Shown: positions 23,501 through 36,502 of the stretch, in pieces
How the letters are laid out: each line of letters opens with the position of its first letter
Numbering within the stretch: the stretch's first letter is position 1
DNA from: Gymnorhina tibicen
Lineage: Eukaryota; Chordata; Aves; Passeriformes; Artamidae
DNA length: 64,000 nucleotides
Direction: 5' to 3'
Assembly: GCA_013399875.1 (NCBI GenBank)
Contig: VXAZ01005703.1
Coordinates: 1,666,640 to 1,730,639 of the forward strand
Made by a program: the position numbers and the translations under genes
Notes under the pieces: model-generated
What the model was told of the DNA's origin: nothing
Databases searched by the model: none
What the model saw: only the letters and a program-made list of their open reading frames with translations

Positions 23501-24051
23501 ACACTGTGCTCCTGGCACAATCCCTCTGAAAGCAGCTTGTTTCAAGTGTCTCAGGTGTTATTTGGCTTCCCTTGCTTGCCCTCTTCAGCTCTCCCCGCCT
23601 TCCATCTTACAACCTGAGCACCTTTTAGCCTCCCTTGTACTGTTCACAGTTTATTTATGCAGGATGTAGCAACCTTGAGAACTCCTTGTTTTTAAACAAA
23701 ACATATTTAATGGATAAACCCCTTTGAGCTGTAATATGAGGAAAAAAATCAAACATTCTTCAAAGACGTCATTCCACTCAGTCAATACTGTTCGATTCTT
23801 TTCTTAGCACAAACAAAAAGCAGCTTAAAGTTGGCTTAAAATTTTTTTTAAATCTCTTGCTTCCAGCTTTTAAACAATTCTAGTAGTCTCATATCATATT
23901 TTTAAGCTTTTCTCCAAAAATATGACTACAGTGATTCATTAAAAAGCTAACCTAGGATTATTAAACAATTACATTATTCCAAGACCTGAAAATTAACAAA
24001 AACCAAATTCAAAATTTATAACATCACATTTCAGCTTTTGGTTAAGCTTAC

Positions 24052-24115
24052 CTCATTTAAGGTGTTAAATTGATCAGTTGCTTCTTTTGGTGAAATGCTT
24101 GCGTTCTGATCTATT
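24052..24115 (-). CDS. FAM13C: FAM13C coding exon 5
   Basis: This small 64-nt exon completes R147 and encodes residues 148-168 (IDQNASISPKEATDQFNTLN, then E). It aligns with human [22 protein letters not shown]. The acceptor is ttttgtag|AATAG and the donor AATGAG|gtaagc. It ends in phase 0. The SP dipeptide (ISPKE) is conserved with human and is a possible proline-directed phosphorylation site (inference). The exon lies alone between introns of 5.5 and 7.5 kb and would be missed by ORF length alone. Confidence 0.92.
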
Positions 24116-27100
24116 CTACAAAACAAAATTTTAAAAAATTCATTCAATAGATTCCTTATCTGTGCTGCAAATATATCAAACTTTTCATAGTGTGTGTATA
24201 TAATTTATAAATTACAGAATAAGTTTGTTTTATTTAAAAAAATAACATTTCTATGAAAGTAACATCTCTATTTTCTAACCCATTCGAAACAGTGATTTTA
24301 CAGGAATCCTAAATAATACATTTAAACTGTTAATGAAGTCCTGGAAACCATAACATTAATGTCTGAGCTCACTCTGTCATGTCAAAAAGTTCTACAGATG
24401 CATGATCAGTGTCTTGGTGAGCTAACAGGGTTAAAGCCAAGAAAAAGCTCGAACATATGCTTAAATCTAAGCACAATTTGTCCCACATGCTTTAAATCAG
24501 GAACAAGAGTTTTCCCATATCACAGCCATAAAGAATAGATCTTTCCAGATTTCAATTTGATGGCATTTCAGGTTCCCAATCTTCAGCTTTCTGCTTTTGC
24601 AAATTTCAGAAAGGTCCCAGGTGCCTGGAAATCCTGTAAGAGAGATGTCCCCATTTTCTAGTGAGCGTCACTTTGCTGTCATCAGGTATGCCCACACCTT
24701 TGGCCTTCTCTCAGTGTATTGCTGCTTCTCCACGTGGGAAGGGAAGGCCCTGGACTAGTAAGGGGCAAACCTCTTCCCTCTGACTGTGGCCACTGAGGCA
24801 GCTGTGCCCCATCCAGGCAGATGTGGCCCACCCAGTGCCCAGCTTCAGAGTCAGTTACTAATTCACTCCACCAAGGAAAGAAACGGAAGTCTGAAAACAG
24901 CTTCCCACGGATTAAGCGAGCAACCTCAACAGCCTCCCACCACCGCTCTGTCCTTCCCCAAAACCAACTGAGGCTTCCCACATGTGATGTCAGAGCCTGA
25001 CATGGGTGTACCACAAGCTGGCTCTCGACTCGGGGGAAGCAAGAAAACTGCACCTGTCTCAGAGAATGAGATTTCTCAGTGCTGAAAAGGTGGTGATGTT
25101 TGCTGGCCCCTGGAGACTCACACAGAGATGTGATCAAACCCAACACAAAAACCCAGATTCCTCTGCACAAAATAATTCATATTTTACCGGTCTCAGAGTC
25201 ATCCCAGCAAAAACAAATAGGTGTAAAAGCCTCTAGAGACCTTGAAACCAGGACAGACAGATGCACAAGTGGTTTTTGTAGTTCTTCCTGGATTTATGAG
25301 ACATTTAAAGACTGAAATTATGGCTATGCCACTTCTCTTACCAAACCAGACACAGCTACACCCGGGTGAACAACCACTTGGCTCCAAACAGGATCCAAGA
25401 TGTGCAATTCACATAGGAACAGAAATGAGTCATGAGAACAGCAAAAGGACTAATTTAATAGGAAAGAGTGAAATATTTGTAGTTTGGTTTAATAGCACGT
25501 AAAGAGGCAGCTGCAAGGCTACAAACAGCTGAAGAACTAATTCACTAATGAAGAAAAAATATTTAGGGTGATTTATTGCATTGAGCTGGAGCTAGACATG
25601 AAGGAAGGGATGAAAACAAGGTGTCAGATTTGGACACGTCTGATATTCATTTGGATGACGCCTTTCAGGGTGCAAATAGGAACTCTCCTTAATAAAATAA
25701 AAACAAAACAAATTTTTTTAAAAGACAAAAAGAAACAGTAAATGCTAGCAGCACTTTGTACAGGAACTGTACAAAGTTCTACATCATTCACAGCTTTATC
25801 ACTCATGAGTCTTGCACTCTGGAGAGTAAAAGGTTTACAGCAGCCATGAAGTACCACCTCTCTCTCGTTCAGGTTGGTGTTCTTGCCTGCTGTTTTAGGG
25901 ATGCATTTAATCTTTCACTTTAGTGTTCCTTTTACACTAAAAATACTGGAGTAAGATGCTCTTCTTTCTGCATTCTTTGGATTCTGGAGATACTGAAATC
26001 ATTAAGGTGAGTAATCATTTTCATATTTTTTGTGACAAGCATTTACATTTTCAGTCTCATGTGTGCTGAGCTGATCTTACTCTATACAGAGAGTTTTGGG
26101 GTGTGCTTTTTCATTTTCACCAAGATTAATTGCTCTGCTAGGCAAATGCAGGTTTTCTGATTGTCACCAGGCAACACAGGGCTTACAATTTAATAACTGT
26201 GGTTTGGATCCTACTCTCATTAAAAGTCAATCACAAAACATCCATTAACTTCAAAAGCAGCAGGAACAAGCCCTGATTTTCCATCTGTGCTGAGTACATT
26301 AAAATTATTTCAGGCCTTAGCTGAAATTTTGAATAATTGCAGGCGCCCTTATTTTGTGTAATTTACATCCTGTAAAATAATGAAAATGAAATTCTCTCTG
26401 TGGCTACTACTCAAATGTATGTCTCTCACCCTCCTTTATAGACTCTGGCTTTGGCAGAATTATCCTTTTCTCCATGACAAAGATGGCAAAGATGCAATAA
26501 GTAACATGTACATTTGAGGCTTGTGGACATAAAAGAAAAAAGCAAATCTAAGTACTAATTATCATAACAGAGCTCTTACCAGACTTCAAGGGGTAGATAA
26601 ATTTGCATGAGCACTGTGCTGTTTAAAAAACAGACCAGGACATGTGAAGTTTTGAATTATGCACAACATCACATTTAAACGTGCATAAAATTCAAATAAA
26701 ACCACATAATTTTAAAAGCTAGGAAAAATGTTTGAAGATAACCTAAGCAAATTCACATCCCATTTCCTCTGTGAAGCCCAGGAAGGAGCACTGCGTTCTG
26801 CAATTTGCAAATCTCCCTCCAGTCCAGCTCTGATCACACTAATCCCATCCCCAGGCAGTTTATGTGTTTATGCACCACAACACCACAAGTGCTCGGTGCC
26901 TTGGCACTGCTGATGCCAGGATAAGTCCTGCCCATCAACCTCACAGTGTTCTGTGGGATGAAACTCCTTTTCCAGATTCACCTTCAGTCTATCCTGGCCC
27001 AATATTCCTCCCCTGTGTGCAGTCTGGGAGTCAGTTCCACCCTTCCCACCATGAGGTTGACCTAGAAAGTTAACAGCTCATAAATGGAAATCTCAGTTCC

Positions 27101-30100
27101 CTATCACGGCACTGATTCAGCCTGTCCAGAGTTATACCACACGAGTTCTTAGAAAGGCAGAAACACAACCAGCACATCTCAGCACCAGGAAAAGAGACGG
27201 CTCCTTTCTGAGACCTTCCCAAATGGCAAAAAGCATCATGAGCTCCAAACACCTCAGCACGTGGCTGCAGGTGGATGCTTCAAAAGCATACCTATGACTC
27301 CTCAGAAAGCAACACAGAACTGCATCAGGCTTTGGGGTGAACAAAGGGCACACCTGCAACGAAAGAAAAATCCACCTCGGAGGGCCCAAGAGTACTCCCT
27401 GGGCAGTCCCTGAATGCTGGAATAGGAAGTCAGGCAGAGAGCCAGCGTAACAGTGCCTGTCTCATCAGTCCCAGCCCTTACGTAACCCAGCCAGCACTTG
27501 TTATTCTTACTACGAGCAGATCCCATACTCAGCAGGCACAGTCCTCACTGGGGCTGCAGCAAGAGCTGTTCTTTTCTTGCTCCTCTATCCTCTCCCCATT
27601 CCCCTTTTTGCTTTTTTTTCTTTAATTGCATTTCAACCCAAAGGCTTGGTCAGAGACTTTTCCATGCCTTGATACATGTAACACTGGAACCATAAACACC
27701 AGTATTTTAATACCAGCATTTCTGAAGAAACTTCTTAGGAACCAGTCAATCCTTTCCCGGCTTTCTCCCCGCTCACCTGGCTGCCTGTGCAGGTGAGGAA
27801 ATGCAGCCTCTCAGGCTCTGCCTCACCCATGCAGGTCTGCATGGGGACATCAGCAGCTCTGCAGCTTCCCTGCTGCCTCCCACTCATCCCTGAGTTATAG
27901 CTGTTCAGCAGAAAGCCTGGAAACCGCAAGAACTCGCACCTGGATCTGCGCTCTCAAAAGGCACTTGTCTTGCAAACTTAAATACTGAAAGCCTTGCTAG
28001 AGCTTGGCCTCCCCTCAGGGAAGCACAGAAACCTCAGGACACTCTGGCTGACCCCAAGATCCAGGGCAGACCAGGGCTACCAGCTTTTCCACTTCTCCTG
28101 CAGAACAATCATAGGTCTGACAACAATTGCCACCCTACAGCCTCTGCCAAAAATAGAATTATAGAATCACACAATAGGGACCAACCCTGGGACCAGATAA
28201 GTTCTGTTAAATGAAACCACCTCATTCCCAATTTATTTGGGGAATGGTGAAGATGGGGAAGTTGCAGGAATTTCTCTTTGGCAGAAAACTTCACCCCATA
28301 GTGTAGTTCTGAATTCCATACTTACTTGAAACGCAGCCTTCGCTGAAGCATTGACCTCCCCACTGCCCAGGAGTGCCTTGTTTCAGCCTCCTCTCTCTGT
28401 AACAGGCATCTGAGGAAAGCACCAGGCTCTGCTCAGGTAACTGCACACAGCCTGCAGCCCACTCCAGTTGTGCTGATTGCCTTTGAGAAGGCAATTGGCA
28501 GGAGCAGCTGTTTGTAATCATGTGTATTGTTCCATACTGGCTTTTCTAGGCTCTGTTAAAAAAAGGCAATTCCTTTATTTGCCCCCAGGACCTGCATATA
28601 ACTTTTATCTACCAAAGGTGCAGATTATATTGCAGTCCCATCCAAACCCAGCTACACACAATGACCAGAGCAGTATTCAGTGTAATCACTAGCAATAGTA
28701 TTAGAAATTCAGTGTCTGGAAACAAAATGTAGATGTTTCTTTCTATGCAGATTGACATTTCATCTACTAAATTAATGCTGATGTTCATAAATCATACATG
28801 ATAAACACCTCTTGAGACTGAAATCCTTGCTTCACAGGGCACGTACAGCTCAGCCAAAAACAAGACACTATTCCCTCATTCTTCTGGCTGCAAATCTTCT
28901 CACCAAGTCTACTGTTCCATTTTCCTCAAATCCCACAAAATCTTTCCATTATTGTTTCAGTGGTTACCACAAAATCAAAGTACCCCCTCAAAGAAACAAT
29001 CCATGCTTCTAAGTCATATTTTTGTGGATTGTTGCTCTTACATGGCCTGTTCTGTTCTCTGTCACACATCTGTTTATGAGCATCCCTTGTTAGAATACCC
29101 TAAACTTAGCTTTCTCTGCTTAACAGGGACTGTACTGAAAAGCTTTTCATATTTCAGCAGTCTTTAATCCATATTTAGACAAGTTAAGATGATCTGGTTT
29201 TCAGCTGCCTCACATTCACCAGAACAGATTTCTTAAAAACCTCTGTAGAGTTCAGAGGTAATCCCTAATGAGACAAATGGCAGAGGTGTAGCCCCCTGTA
29301 GAAACTAAGTTAAAGCAGAAGTAACAACAGGCTGCCCTAGAAACAATCAATCAACCTTGATCCTTCATCTGAGATGGAAATAAATCCTTCTTCTCCTGTC
29401 CTCAGCCTACACATCTGATATATGGAGAGAGCCTGCTCAGGGGCACCCCTGCAGCACTGTGTCCCTCTCTTCTCCTCCTAAAGACCGGAGAGCTTTTAGT
29501 CTGACTTTGGGACACTAGGCAGGTGCAGTGTCCCAGAGCATTGCTAGTTTTACCAGCAGCCCAGCAAAACCAGTGGAAGACAGTGAAATTTGGGTTTTGT
29601 GGTGCTGGCAGATTTGTCCTATCCAAATCTAGCTATGATTGCTGCCTGCTGCCAACACTGAATGCTTAACCTTTGCACATCCCGCAGCAGAGAAGGCAGA
29701 AAACCAGGCAAGACATCGTCCCCTGGCAGCAGTTTCACAGCCTATAGCTTGAGTCAGTGCTGTGAGCCTGACAGTCAAGTGCATCAGCCAGAGATCCATG
29801 TGAGCTGAGATAGGGACACTCACCTGCTGTGGCCCTGCCGAGGCCACCTGACAGCACAGGCATGGGGCAGCTGGTGTTGACCCTTAGGAGGAGTCACCAG
29901 ACACAGCGATCCTCAAACTGAAACTGGGAACTTCAGCACAGGTAAGTCGAAGTGCCCTGCCACAGCTGGGTGGTGGGAGTGTCCTTTCAAGGACAATTAA
30001 GACAGTTAAAATAAATAGAGAGTGCAGTGTGTGTGTGAGGCCAGAGACCACGTGTTATTGCTTGTTTACTCTATATTTAAAGTTCCTTATTTAACAGATT

Positions 30101-31617
30101 TAGCCCTTGTGAATAGCAGGCTTTCTAAGGAGCTAGCATGGTGTCAAACAAGAATAAGCAGTATAGTGAACAATGGTTTAATACCAGGCAAACTGGAAAG
30201 GCCAAACTGTTGAAGTGGACAGGGGAATTTTGCTGTGGTTGCTGTTTTACTCATGCACTCTCCACTCTGGTTCTTATCTTTAAAGTCCATGTGCCTTTCA
30301 TCATGTTCCTTGCAAAATCAACCAGTTATTTTATTACCTACCTGTACACAAACATCCCACCAGCAGAGCCAGGGTAGGTCTGACTCTCTGATACTGCACT
30401 CAGTAAGCTCCTCTTCACAAGAAATCCATGGGGTTCTTTCCTCACATGAGGAATGCCAAAAAAAGAGAAGGCAGGCTTCCTAACTAGAAACACTTCCTGA
30501 GATGCAGTGCCTCAACTGCACATACAAGCATTGGAGGGCAAAAGCACTTTGTTGTCCAAGCTAATTAAATGCTTCCCCATTGTGCTAAACTTCCTTTGAG
30601 AGCACAAATTAAGATCATTTACAACGTTGCCTCCTAAAAGCTGTGGTGAAGGCAACCAGTTCACGTCACATAAAGCACCAAAGTGCCATTGGATGGCAGC
30701 TGCCACTGCTGTCCCAGGGCTGACTGCAAACAAACCTTGGAGCCAGCGAGCTCTAGCTATCAACCAGCTGTGCCCTGAGCCACTGAGCATCCCTGGGATG
30801 GACTGCTGCTGCTCCAGACCCTCCAAATAGAGCCATAAACTCTGCCACAGAGCACCAAGGCTGTCGTGCACCTCAAGACAGATGACAAAGAGCAGATACC
30901 TGGCTCACCTGACAAACTCTGTGCACAGAAAAGCAGAGCCAAACCAGCACCTGAGCATGGGAAATTTGTGCCCCAGATTTAGTAAGGACTAAATCTTATC
31001 CTTAGGACACACCTTCACTGGTCAGTTGGGTGATTTGAAACCCCCTTTTCAGCCTTTTACATGGCCATGAAGGGTGAGAGTAGAAACTGTGACTTCCAAT
31101 ATTTAGCAGAGCTGAGTTACTCCGTCACCAGCTGAGTTACCTGCCATCAAGACTTGGTTAATGCCTGACCTGAACACAGTGCCCTTCCCAGCCCTGGAAC
31201 AAGCCACAGCACCCAGAGTCTAAACTACACATAAATAGATACCCTTGCTAAAATCAGGTGTGAATGTTCCCATTCCCATTTCACAATGAGAATGCAGCTC
31301 TGAGAAAGAGAGGCAATTCAGCACTGGGGGAAAAGAAAAGAAGTGGAGAAGTATTTTTGAAACTTGGCATGGAGGACCTGAAGTTTCTAAACTGAGGATG
31401 TTCTTTCCACTTCAGATATAAGGGGTTCAAAGAATGAAATTTGCATTCTTATCTTTATCCCTTCCTCTTTCTCCAAACAGTCCTAGACATATAAATATAG
31501 AATATAAGTGCCAACGAGAGCCAGGAGTCTGAATATTTTATGCAGAATGCAGCAAATGAATTAGCCTTTCCTACAGATAATCAGAAGTGAAATGTGCTGT
31601 GTTATCCCAAGGCTTAC
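24116..31617 (-). other. FAM13C: FAM13C intron 4 (7.5 kb)
   Basis: The longest intron. It contains an old interspersed repeat fragment at about 26206-26276, and possibly a very decayed CR1-like end near 28150-28185 (too short to assert). The short ORFs on both strands look random. Confidence 0.75.
26206..26276. mobile_element. Old interspersed repeat fragment (amniote type)
   Basis: The sequence ggatcctactctcatt, then aagtcaat, then cattaacttcaa and agcaggaacaagccctg resembles the semi-palindromic unit common in turtle, crocodile and bird genomes that reads like cattgacttcaatgggagcagg. Shorter look-alikes occur at 3629-3656 and 4362-4388. The family name cannot be fixed without a repeat library. 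Confidence 0.4.
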
Positions 31618-31739
31618 CTTGGTTGGAATCTCACGACAGCTTCCTGGCATTTTAAAGCCACGTTCTGTGCATAGTTATTAGCTGAGGATGCAGCCTTCCC
31701 CTGCCGCTCTGAGAGGCCTGGCAACGCACACTCCAGCTC
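31618..31739 (-). CDS. FAM13C: FAM13C coding exon 4
   Basis: This 122-nt exon encodes residues 107-146 and two bases of R147. The acceptor is tgtgcag|GAGCTG and the donor CCAAG|gtaag. The C-terminal half, NNYAQNVALKCQEAVVRFQP, aligns with human QNNAFKCQETVRLQP. The N-terminal half (ELECALPGLSERQGKAAS) is not convincingly alignable with human, as expected for a disordered segment under weak constraint. Phase agrees on both sides: it starts in phase 0 after ESQ and ends in phase 2 before the RIDQ codons. Confidence 0.9.
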
Positions 31740-34700
31740 CTGCACAACGAGGAAAAAAAAAGAAAAATTGAATGCACCCTGTCAGTACCAATCCAGTCTT
31801 AGCCGAATATTTTGCTTCAGAAAAAAATTGCTCTGTGAGACCAGATGCTGATCGTGGATCCTTGCTATTTTTTGGTAATAATCTGGAAACAACTGGAAAA
31901 CACAGAGGATAAAAGGTTCTAAGCAAAGTAGGATGTTATTTCACTGGAAAACAAAGCAGACTGTAACCCATTTTCTGTTTATTACTTAAATAACAGATGT
32001 CAGCTTCAGAGCTAAGAGGTTCTATACACAGAATTCATTTGAAATTATTTACTCACATGTCAGTAAGATTTTATTATTTGGGTATCATCAAAAAAATTCT
32101 GGCTGACAAAGGCAAATGCAGTTCACTTAAATAAGATTTGTAAGGTTTAACCATTTTCCTCTTTCACTTCCCTAGAATATGTAGCTTTATGAATAGAGTG
32201 TTACTCTGGGAGGAGGGGAAGGCAGTGAAGGGAAAAAAAGCCACATCACCCAATCTGCCACACAGAAAATAAAAAAGGCAATTTAGTCCAAAATACTGAG
32301 TAAAGGAATAGGAATGAGAAAAGCATCCATTTAACTCAAAGCTTTTGAGAACCAGTGGTAGGGCTGTAACAAGATGTGTTTGGCACATCTCAATTTCCTT
32401 ACCAATAAAATGGGTTGTAATATTTCCTTCACATTGCAATGGAGTAAGTTAATGAAGATCTTTGAAAATGTGATCATCAAAGTGGGACTTTTTTCCTACC
32501 TCTTTATAAGCTTTTGTAATCCAGTATTTTAGTCTAATAGTTAAAAAAATTAAAATGTGCTCTGTGAAACAGCAGAGTTCCCTTCCCTGGCAAAGCAATG
32601 TACCTGACTTTGCTCCAGTTCCAAAGCTTTGCTGGATGCATGGGAGCCAGAAGTTTGGATAGGACTGTTCAGATGGGAACTTGCAGGGCAGAGAGAACAC
32701 GGCAATTCCAGGTGCTCTCTGCTGGATAAAGGGGAAAGCTGAGGACAAGAGCATGTGCTGGCAATAACCGGCTTCATGTTTGAGGACTTGGCTGGTTTCA
32801 GGTTGCTTATGTATTTTTTTTCTCTTTTATGTTTTTGTTGCTGCTTATAAATCATGTCATTAGGGTGTTAACCAGTAACACCAGGGAAACACCTTCGATG
32901 GAACCTCTTTCTAAAGAGCAGTGAAATCCTGATGTGTCCCAGGCACCAGCAGCAGAGTCCTGTCTTCTACTGCATTTTTGTTTCTTTTTCACTGAAGAGG
33001 GTGACTTCTACAATGAAGTTGCATCATAACAAACAAACAGAGTATACCTGGAAACTGAAGCAAAACTTGCAGACTGCCTGATGTGTTCACCTGTTTGTGC
33101 AGTTGATGTGTCAACATCCCCTCTGGTTTTTTGATTGCTGTGCACTTAAAATCACAATTCTAATGTCAAATTATTGGAAGTTCTTTGACACCCAAGCAAT
33201 TTTCCCACTTCATTTATACTCAAAACACAAAACTTAACTCAGCAATTTTCAGCATTCTCATCTCTAGGCACTGATTGTCAAGCCACCATTTCATATTTAT
33301 AGCCATTTACCTTGATAATAACACTTTAAAACTGAACTTTTACTGTCTCTGCCTATTAGCTAGGAAGATTTGTGTCCTTTTATAAATATGTCTCAGTATC
33401 AATAGGGAATTTGAGGATGACTCATTTAAGAATCTATATTCGTGACTGTGCACCAAAGGTGAGTGACAGGAGAAAGGATTGGGCAAGAAAAGCAGATTTT
33501 CTATTCCTAACCAAGACTTCCTATTCCTTACCATCTGTTCTCACACTGACTCCCTGGAGTATGTTCTGGGCATATGCTTCCTCACCTCTCGAAGTCAGAT
33601 AAATCCTAATTAATTTGATTTTCTATAGATTAGTGTTGCAGAATTGCTAAGGAAGCTCATGGAACCATGGGAAAGATGAAACCAAAGAGCTGGAGTGCAG
33701 CGGTGCAGCCACATTCCAGCAGCCTCCTCTCTTCCCATGCTTTGTTTGGAAAGGTTACAGCTGCCTCCAGAGCCAGCTCCTGCCCCCGGGGAAATAACTG
33801 CAGGCAACATGCAAAGTACAGCTTTACTATGGGGACATTTTGTCATCTGGTAAGTGGTCAAGTGAAATCACCTGATACTGCTCTTTTATTAAACTTGGGT
33901 TTGTTAATCATCAGTGTAAATCTAATAACCTTTTCTTCATGAACACCTAGGGGGCATGAGCACAGGACTACACTTGTACCAAAAATATCAGAGGCACAGG
34001 AATCACACTTCAGCTGACTGAGAGCCGTGTGAAGCTCAAAATCCCCAAGCTGGCCATCTTTCCTCTACTTGATCACAGTGGTCTGTTCCCTCTCAGTGAC
34101 CTTTCTACAGTGGAAACGCCTTGGATTCTCACAACTGAAAGGCACACAAAAATGGTTCCCATCCAAACAGATTTTAATCCCTCCAACACGTGCAGCAAAC
34201 TTACTCATGTCCCAGTAGCCTCTTCTAATTTTAAAAGGACAATTCTCTGTAAAAGCAACTCATGGGCTTATAACACATAGGAGTGAATAGTAAAGAATTC
34301 CTTGGCTTATCAGAGCAACACCTTTAACAGAGATTCTATCACTGCTCTGGTGTCCCTCTTTCTGTTGCCACAGAGAAGTCAGGCTGGGGAAGTAGGAGAC
34401 TGCTGAAAAAGCACTCTGTCAATAATCTCAGGAAAACAAGGATGAACAGTTTAATCATGATGTGCAGTGCATCACGCTTTTCTTTCATAAATGCAGGTGC
34501 TCAGAAAATGCTGTTTGTCAGCTCGACATCAGCTGCTTGGGAGTACATCATTAATCCCAGCAAATGGCTTGGTGGCAAGGGGTTTCACCAAGGAAGATTC
34601 ATGCAGTTACAGTGTTTCATCACTTCTGTCTTTTCCTAACTCAAACCCTTGAGTTATGTGAAAATTATCTGCCTGGCACAGTTTTTCCTTCCAGAGGCTT

Positions 34701-36303
34701 CATACCTAAGTTGCACTGGTATTTTATGGCAGTCTAATTATATACTCAAAAAGTTTCCCATGAAAGAATATCACCATTTCCAGTTAACCCCTTGGGGCCA
34801 TGTAAAATGCCACAGAGCAGCAAATCCGTGCTGTGTTGGCTTTTGCTGGGTGAGAGGTACAGGCAGGACACACACGGGGGGCTCTGAAGAGGCTGAAAAA
34901 GCAACAGATGACCTATGATACAGACCTTGCCCTGTTCACTGCTTATTCATGACTCTTTTACTTGGTCTGCCTCCACTTGCTCTTCACAGGGCAAAATTCC
35001 CATCATTTTCCTCTTCAGCTGATAAACATGCACACCTCATCTCCCTGCAGGTTAAATAATATTTCCTAGTAATGCAGTACAGTTGCAAAAAAAGCCCAGT
35101 TATTGTTTCGTCTCTGGGATGAGCTCCAGAAGAACAGGCAGGAAGATCAGGGCTAGAGTTTGACATCAATATTCTGAAAGAGACTCTGAAAATACAATTG
35201 GGATGCCATTTGCTTTTCATTTTCTTTCAGGGATTCAAAAGGATAGTTGTCACTTAGAAGGTAAGACATTCTGTCTAAAATGATGAAATCCCATTCTAAA
35301 CTTGGTCCAAAATAATTCCTAGTGTATGAAGGCTTTGAAGCACTTCAGAAAGAGCTCTGCAAATTTCTATCCACAACCAAGAAGGGAGGCGAGACCAAAA
35401 GTAGCCACATACATCATACACCAAAGAAGAGGTGGAAATACAGACATCTGTATTTGTGTATGTACAATTTTATGTAAACACAGACATCTGCATTTACAGA
35501 TGTCAGGCCTTGTGCCTACTGCAGACCAACAAATCTACCAACATTAATATTAACTGTCTTGGATGTGAGAACATTTCCAGCTGAGGGGTTAAATCTGCAC
35601 CAGAGCTCTGCCCCTTACACCCCACATCCAACACAACTTGGGAAGCACCGGGGAAGAACAGAGGCATTTTCAGCAGCTTCTGAGAGGGGTAATTCTAGAG
35701 TCAACACAGCAAATGTATTTCCAGAGACAGCAGCAGAAGCTTCCTCATTTCTACTCTTCCTTTACACCCTTTACAAAAGTTATAGTTCTGTTCCCCACAG
35801 CTCAGCCTAGGAAGATGGTGGGCCAGAGCACTGCTACCAGAATCTGCACTGGTATGGACTTACTATTTAAATATGAGAAAAACTGAAATTAAGATGAAGG
35901 GAAACTATGAAATATCTCTATTGGCAGCCAAAATGCCAGCGCAAGAGATCCTTGATCAAATAAACAAAACAGAAACTGTCTAATCAAGTGCTGCAGCTAC
36001 CAAGTTTTTATGTTTGGTGCAAGGAAACACAGGAAAACTGAAGAGAAATATTTGCACATCTTCAGCTAGGCTCTCCACTCACTTCTGAAAGCAGTTGCAG
36101 CACAACCCTCTCTGCAATTCCCTGGCTGAGAAAAATTGTCTGTTGTTACAGGAGGGTTCCAGACTGCAGGTCCCTGGAAATCACAGTAGATTATTGTGGG
36201 GTCTCAAATCACACCACAAATTACCAGGGAGTCCCTCTTTGCATTTCAAAAGTTGCTCAGACACTGTGCCACAAACCTAGCCCCGGTAAGTTTAATTCTT
36301 TAC
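31740..36303 (-). other. FAM13C: FAM13C intron 3
   Basis: A 4.6-kb intron with a cluster of short inverted and direct repeats at 35436-35504. No further exon is supported. Confidence 0.75.
35436..35504. repeat. Two adjacent hairpins sharing a direct repeat
   Basis: The first hairpin is aaatacag/ctgtattt at 35436-35455 with a 4-base loop. The second is gacatctg/cagatgtc at 35483-35504 with a 6-base loop. The word acagacatctg occurs in both, 40 bases apart. Confidence 0.85.
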
Positions 36304-36502
36304 CTGACTTTCCTCATGGCTTTTTCCATTCTCCAGTTTTGCAATGGGCTTAGGTTTCCTCAGCTTTAAGTTGCCCATTTCAGGCTTTAGAGCACAGTCA
36401 ATTACAACCTGCTGCTTGTGCTGCTGGGTGTCTTGCAAAGGCAGCTGCCTTTCCTCTAAGACAGCAGAGTTGTCCGGGTAATTTTCTTTGTTATCATCGT
36501 CT
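36304..36502 (-). CDS. FAM13C: FAM13C coding exon 3 (KEN motif, basic stretch)
   Basis: This 199-nt exon encodes the end of R40 and residues 41-106. It opens with DDDNKENYPD (human DENNKENYPD) and carries MGNLKLRKPKPIAKLENGKS, which matches human [20 protein letters not shown]. The acceptor is tttcttacag|AGACG and the donor AGTCAG|gtaaag. NKEN followed by P is shared with FAM13A (INKENTP), so this short motif is old in the family; it fits the KEN-box pattern of APC/C substrates, but that function is not shown here. The Lys/Arg-rich stretch after it could aid nuclear import (inference). The middle of the exon is Gln-rich and variable. Confidence 0.95.

Larger units (their letters stand above)
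18586..24051 (-). other. FAM13C: FAM13C intron 5
   Basis: A 5.5-kb intron with an inverted repeat at 18650-18706 and a short (TAA)n run at 20543-20562. The stretch 22160-22400 is AT-rich with many ATTA/TTAAT words but has no coding feature. Confidence 0.75.

Noticed and set aside
24682..25170. 162-codon minus-strand ORF in intron 4
   Set aside because: No recognisable domain, Trp/Ser/Gly-rich random-looking composition, not in FAM13C phase.
28150..28185. tagaatcac...ggaccaacc, like a CR1 3' end
   Set aside because: Too short and too diverged to separate from chance.
32597..32760. Minus-strand open frame ending ELEQSQ|gtacat, between exons 3 and 4
   Set aside because: No acceptor with a pyrimidine tract and no similarity to FAM13C. 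Exon 3 already joins exon 4 in perfect phase.
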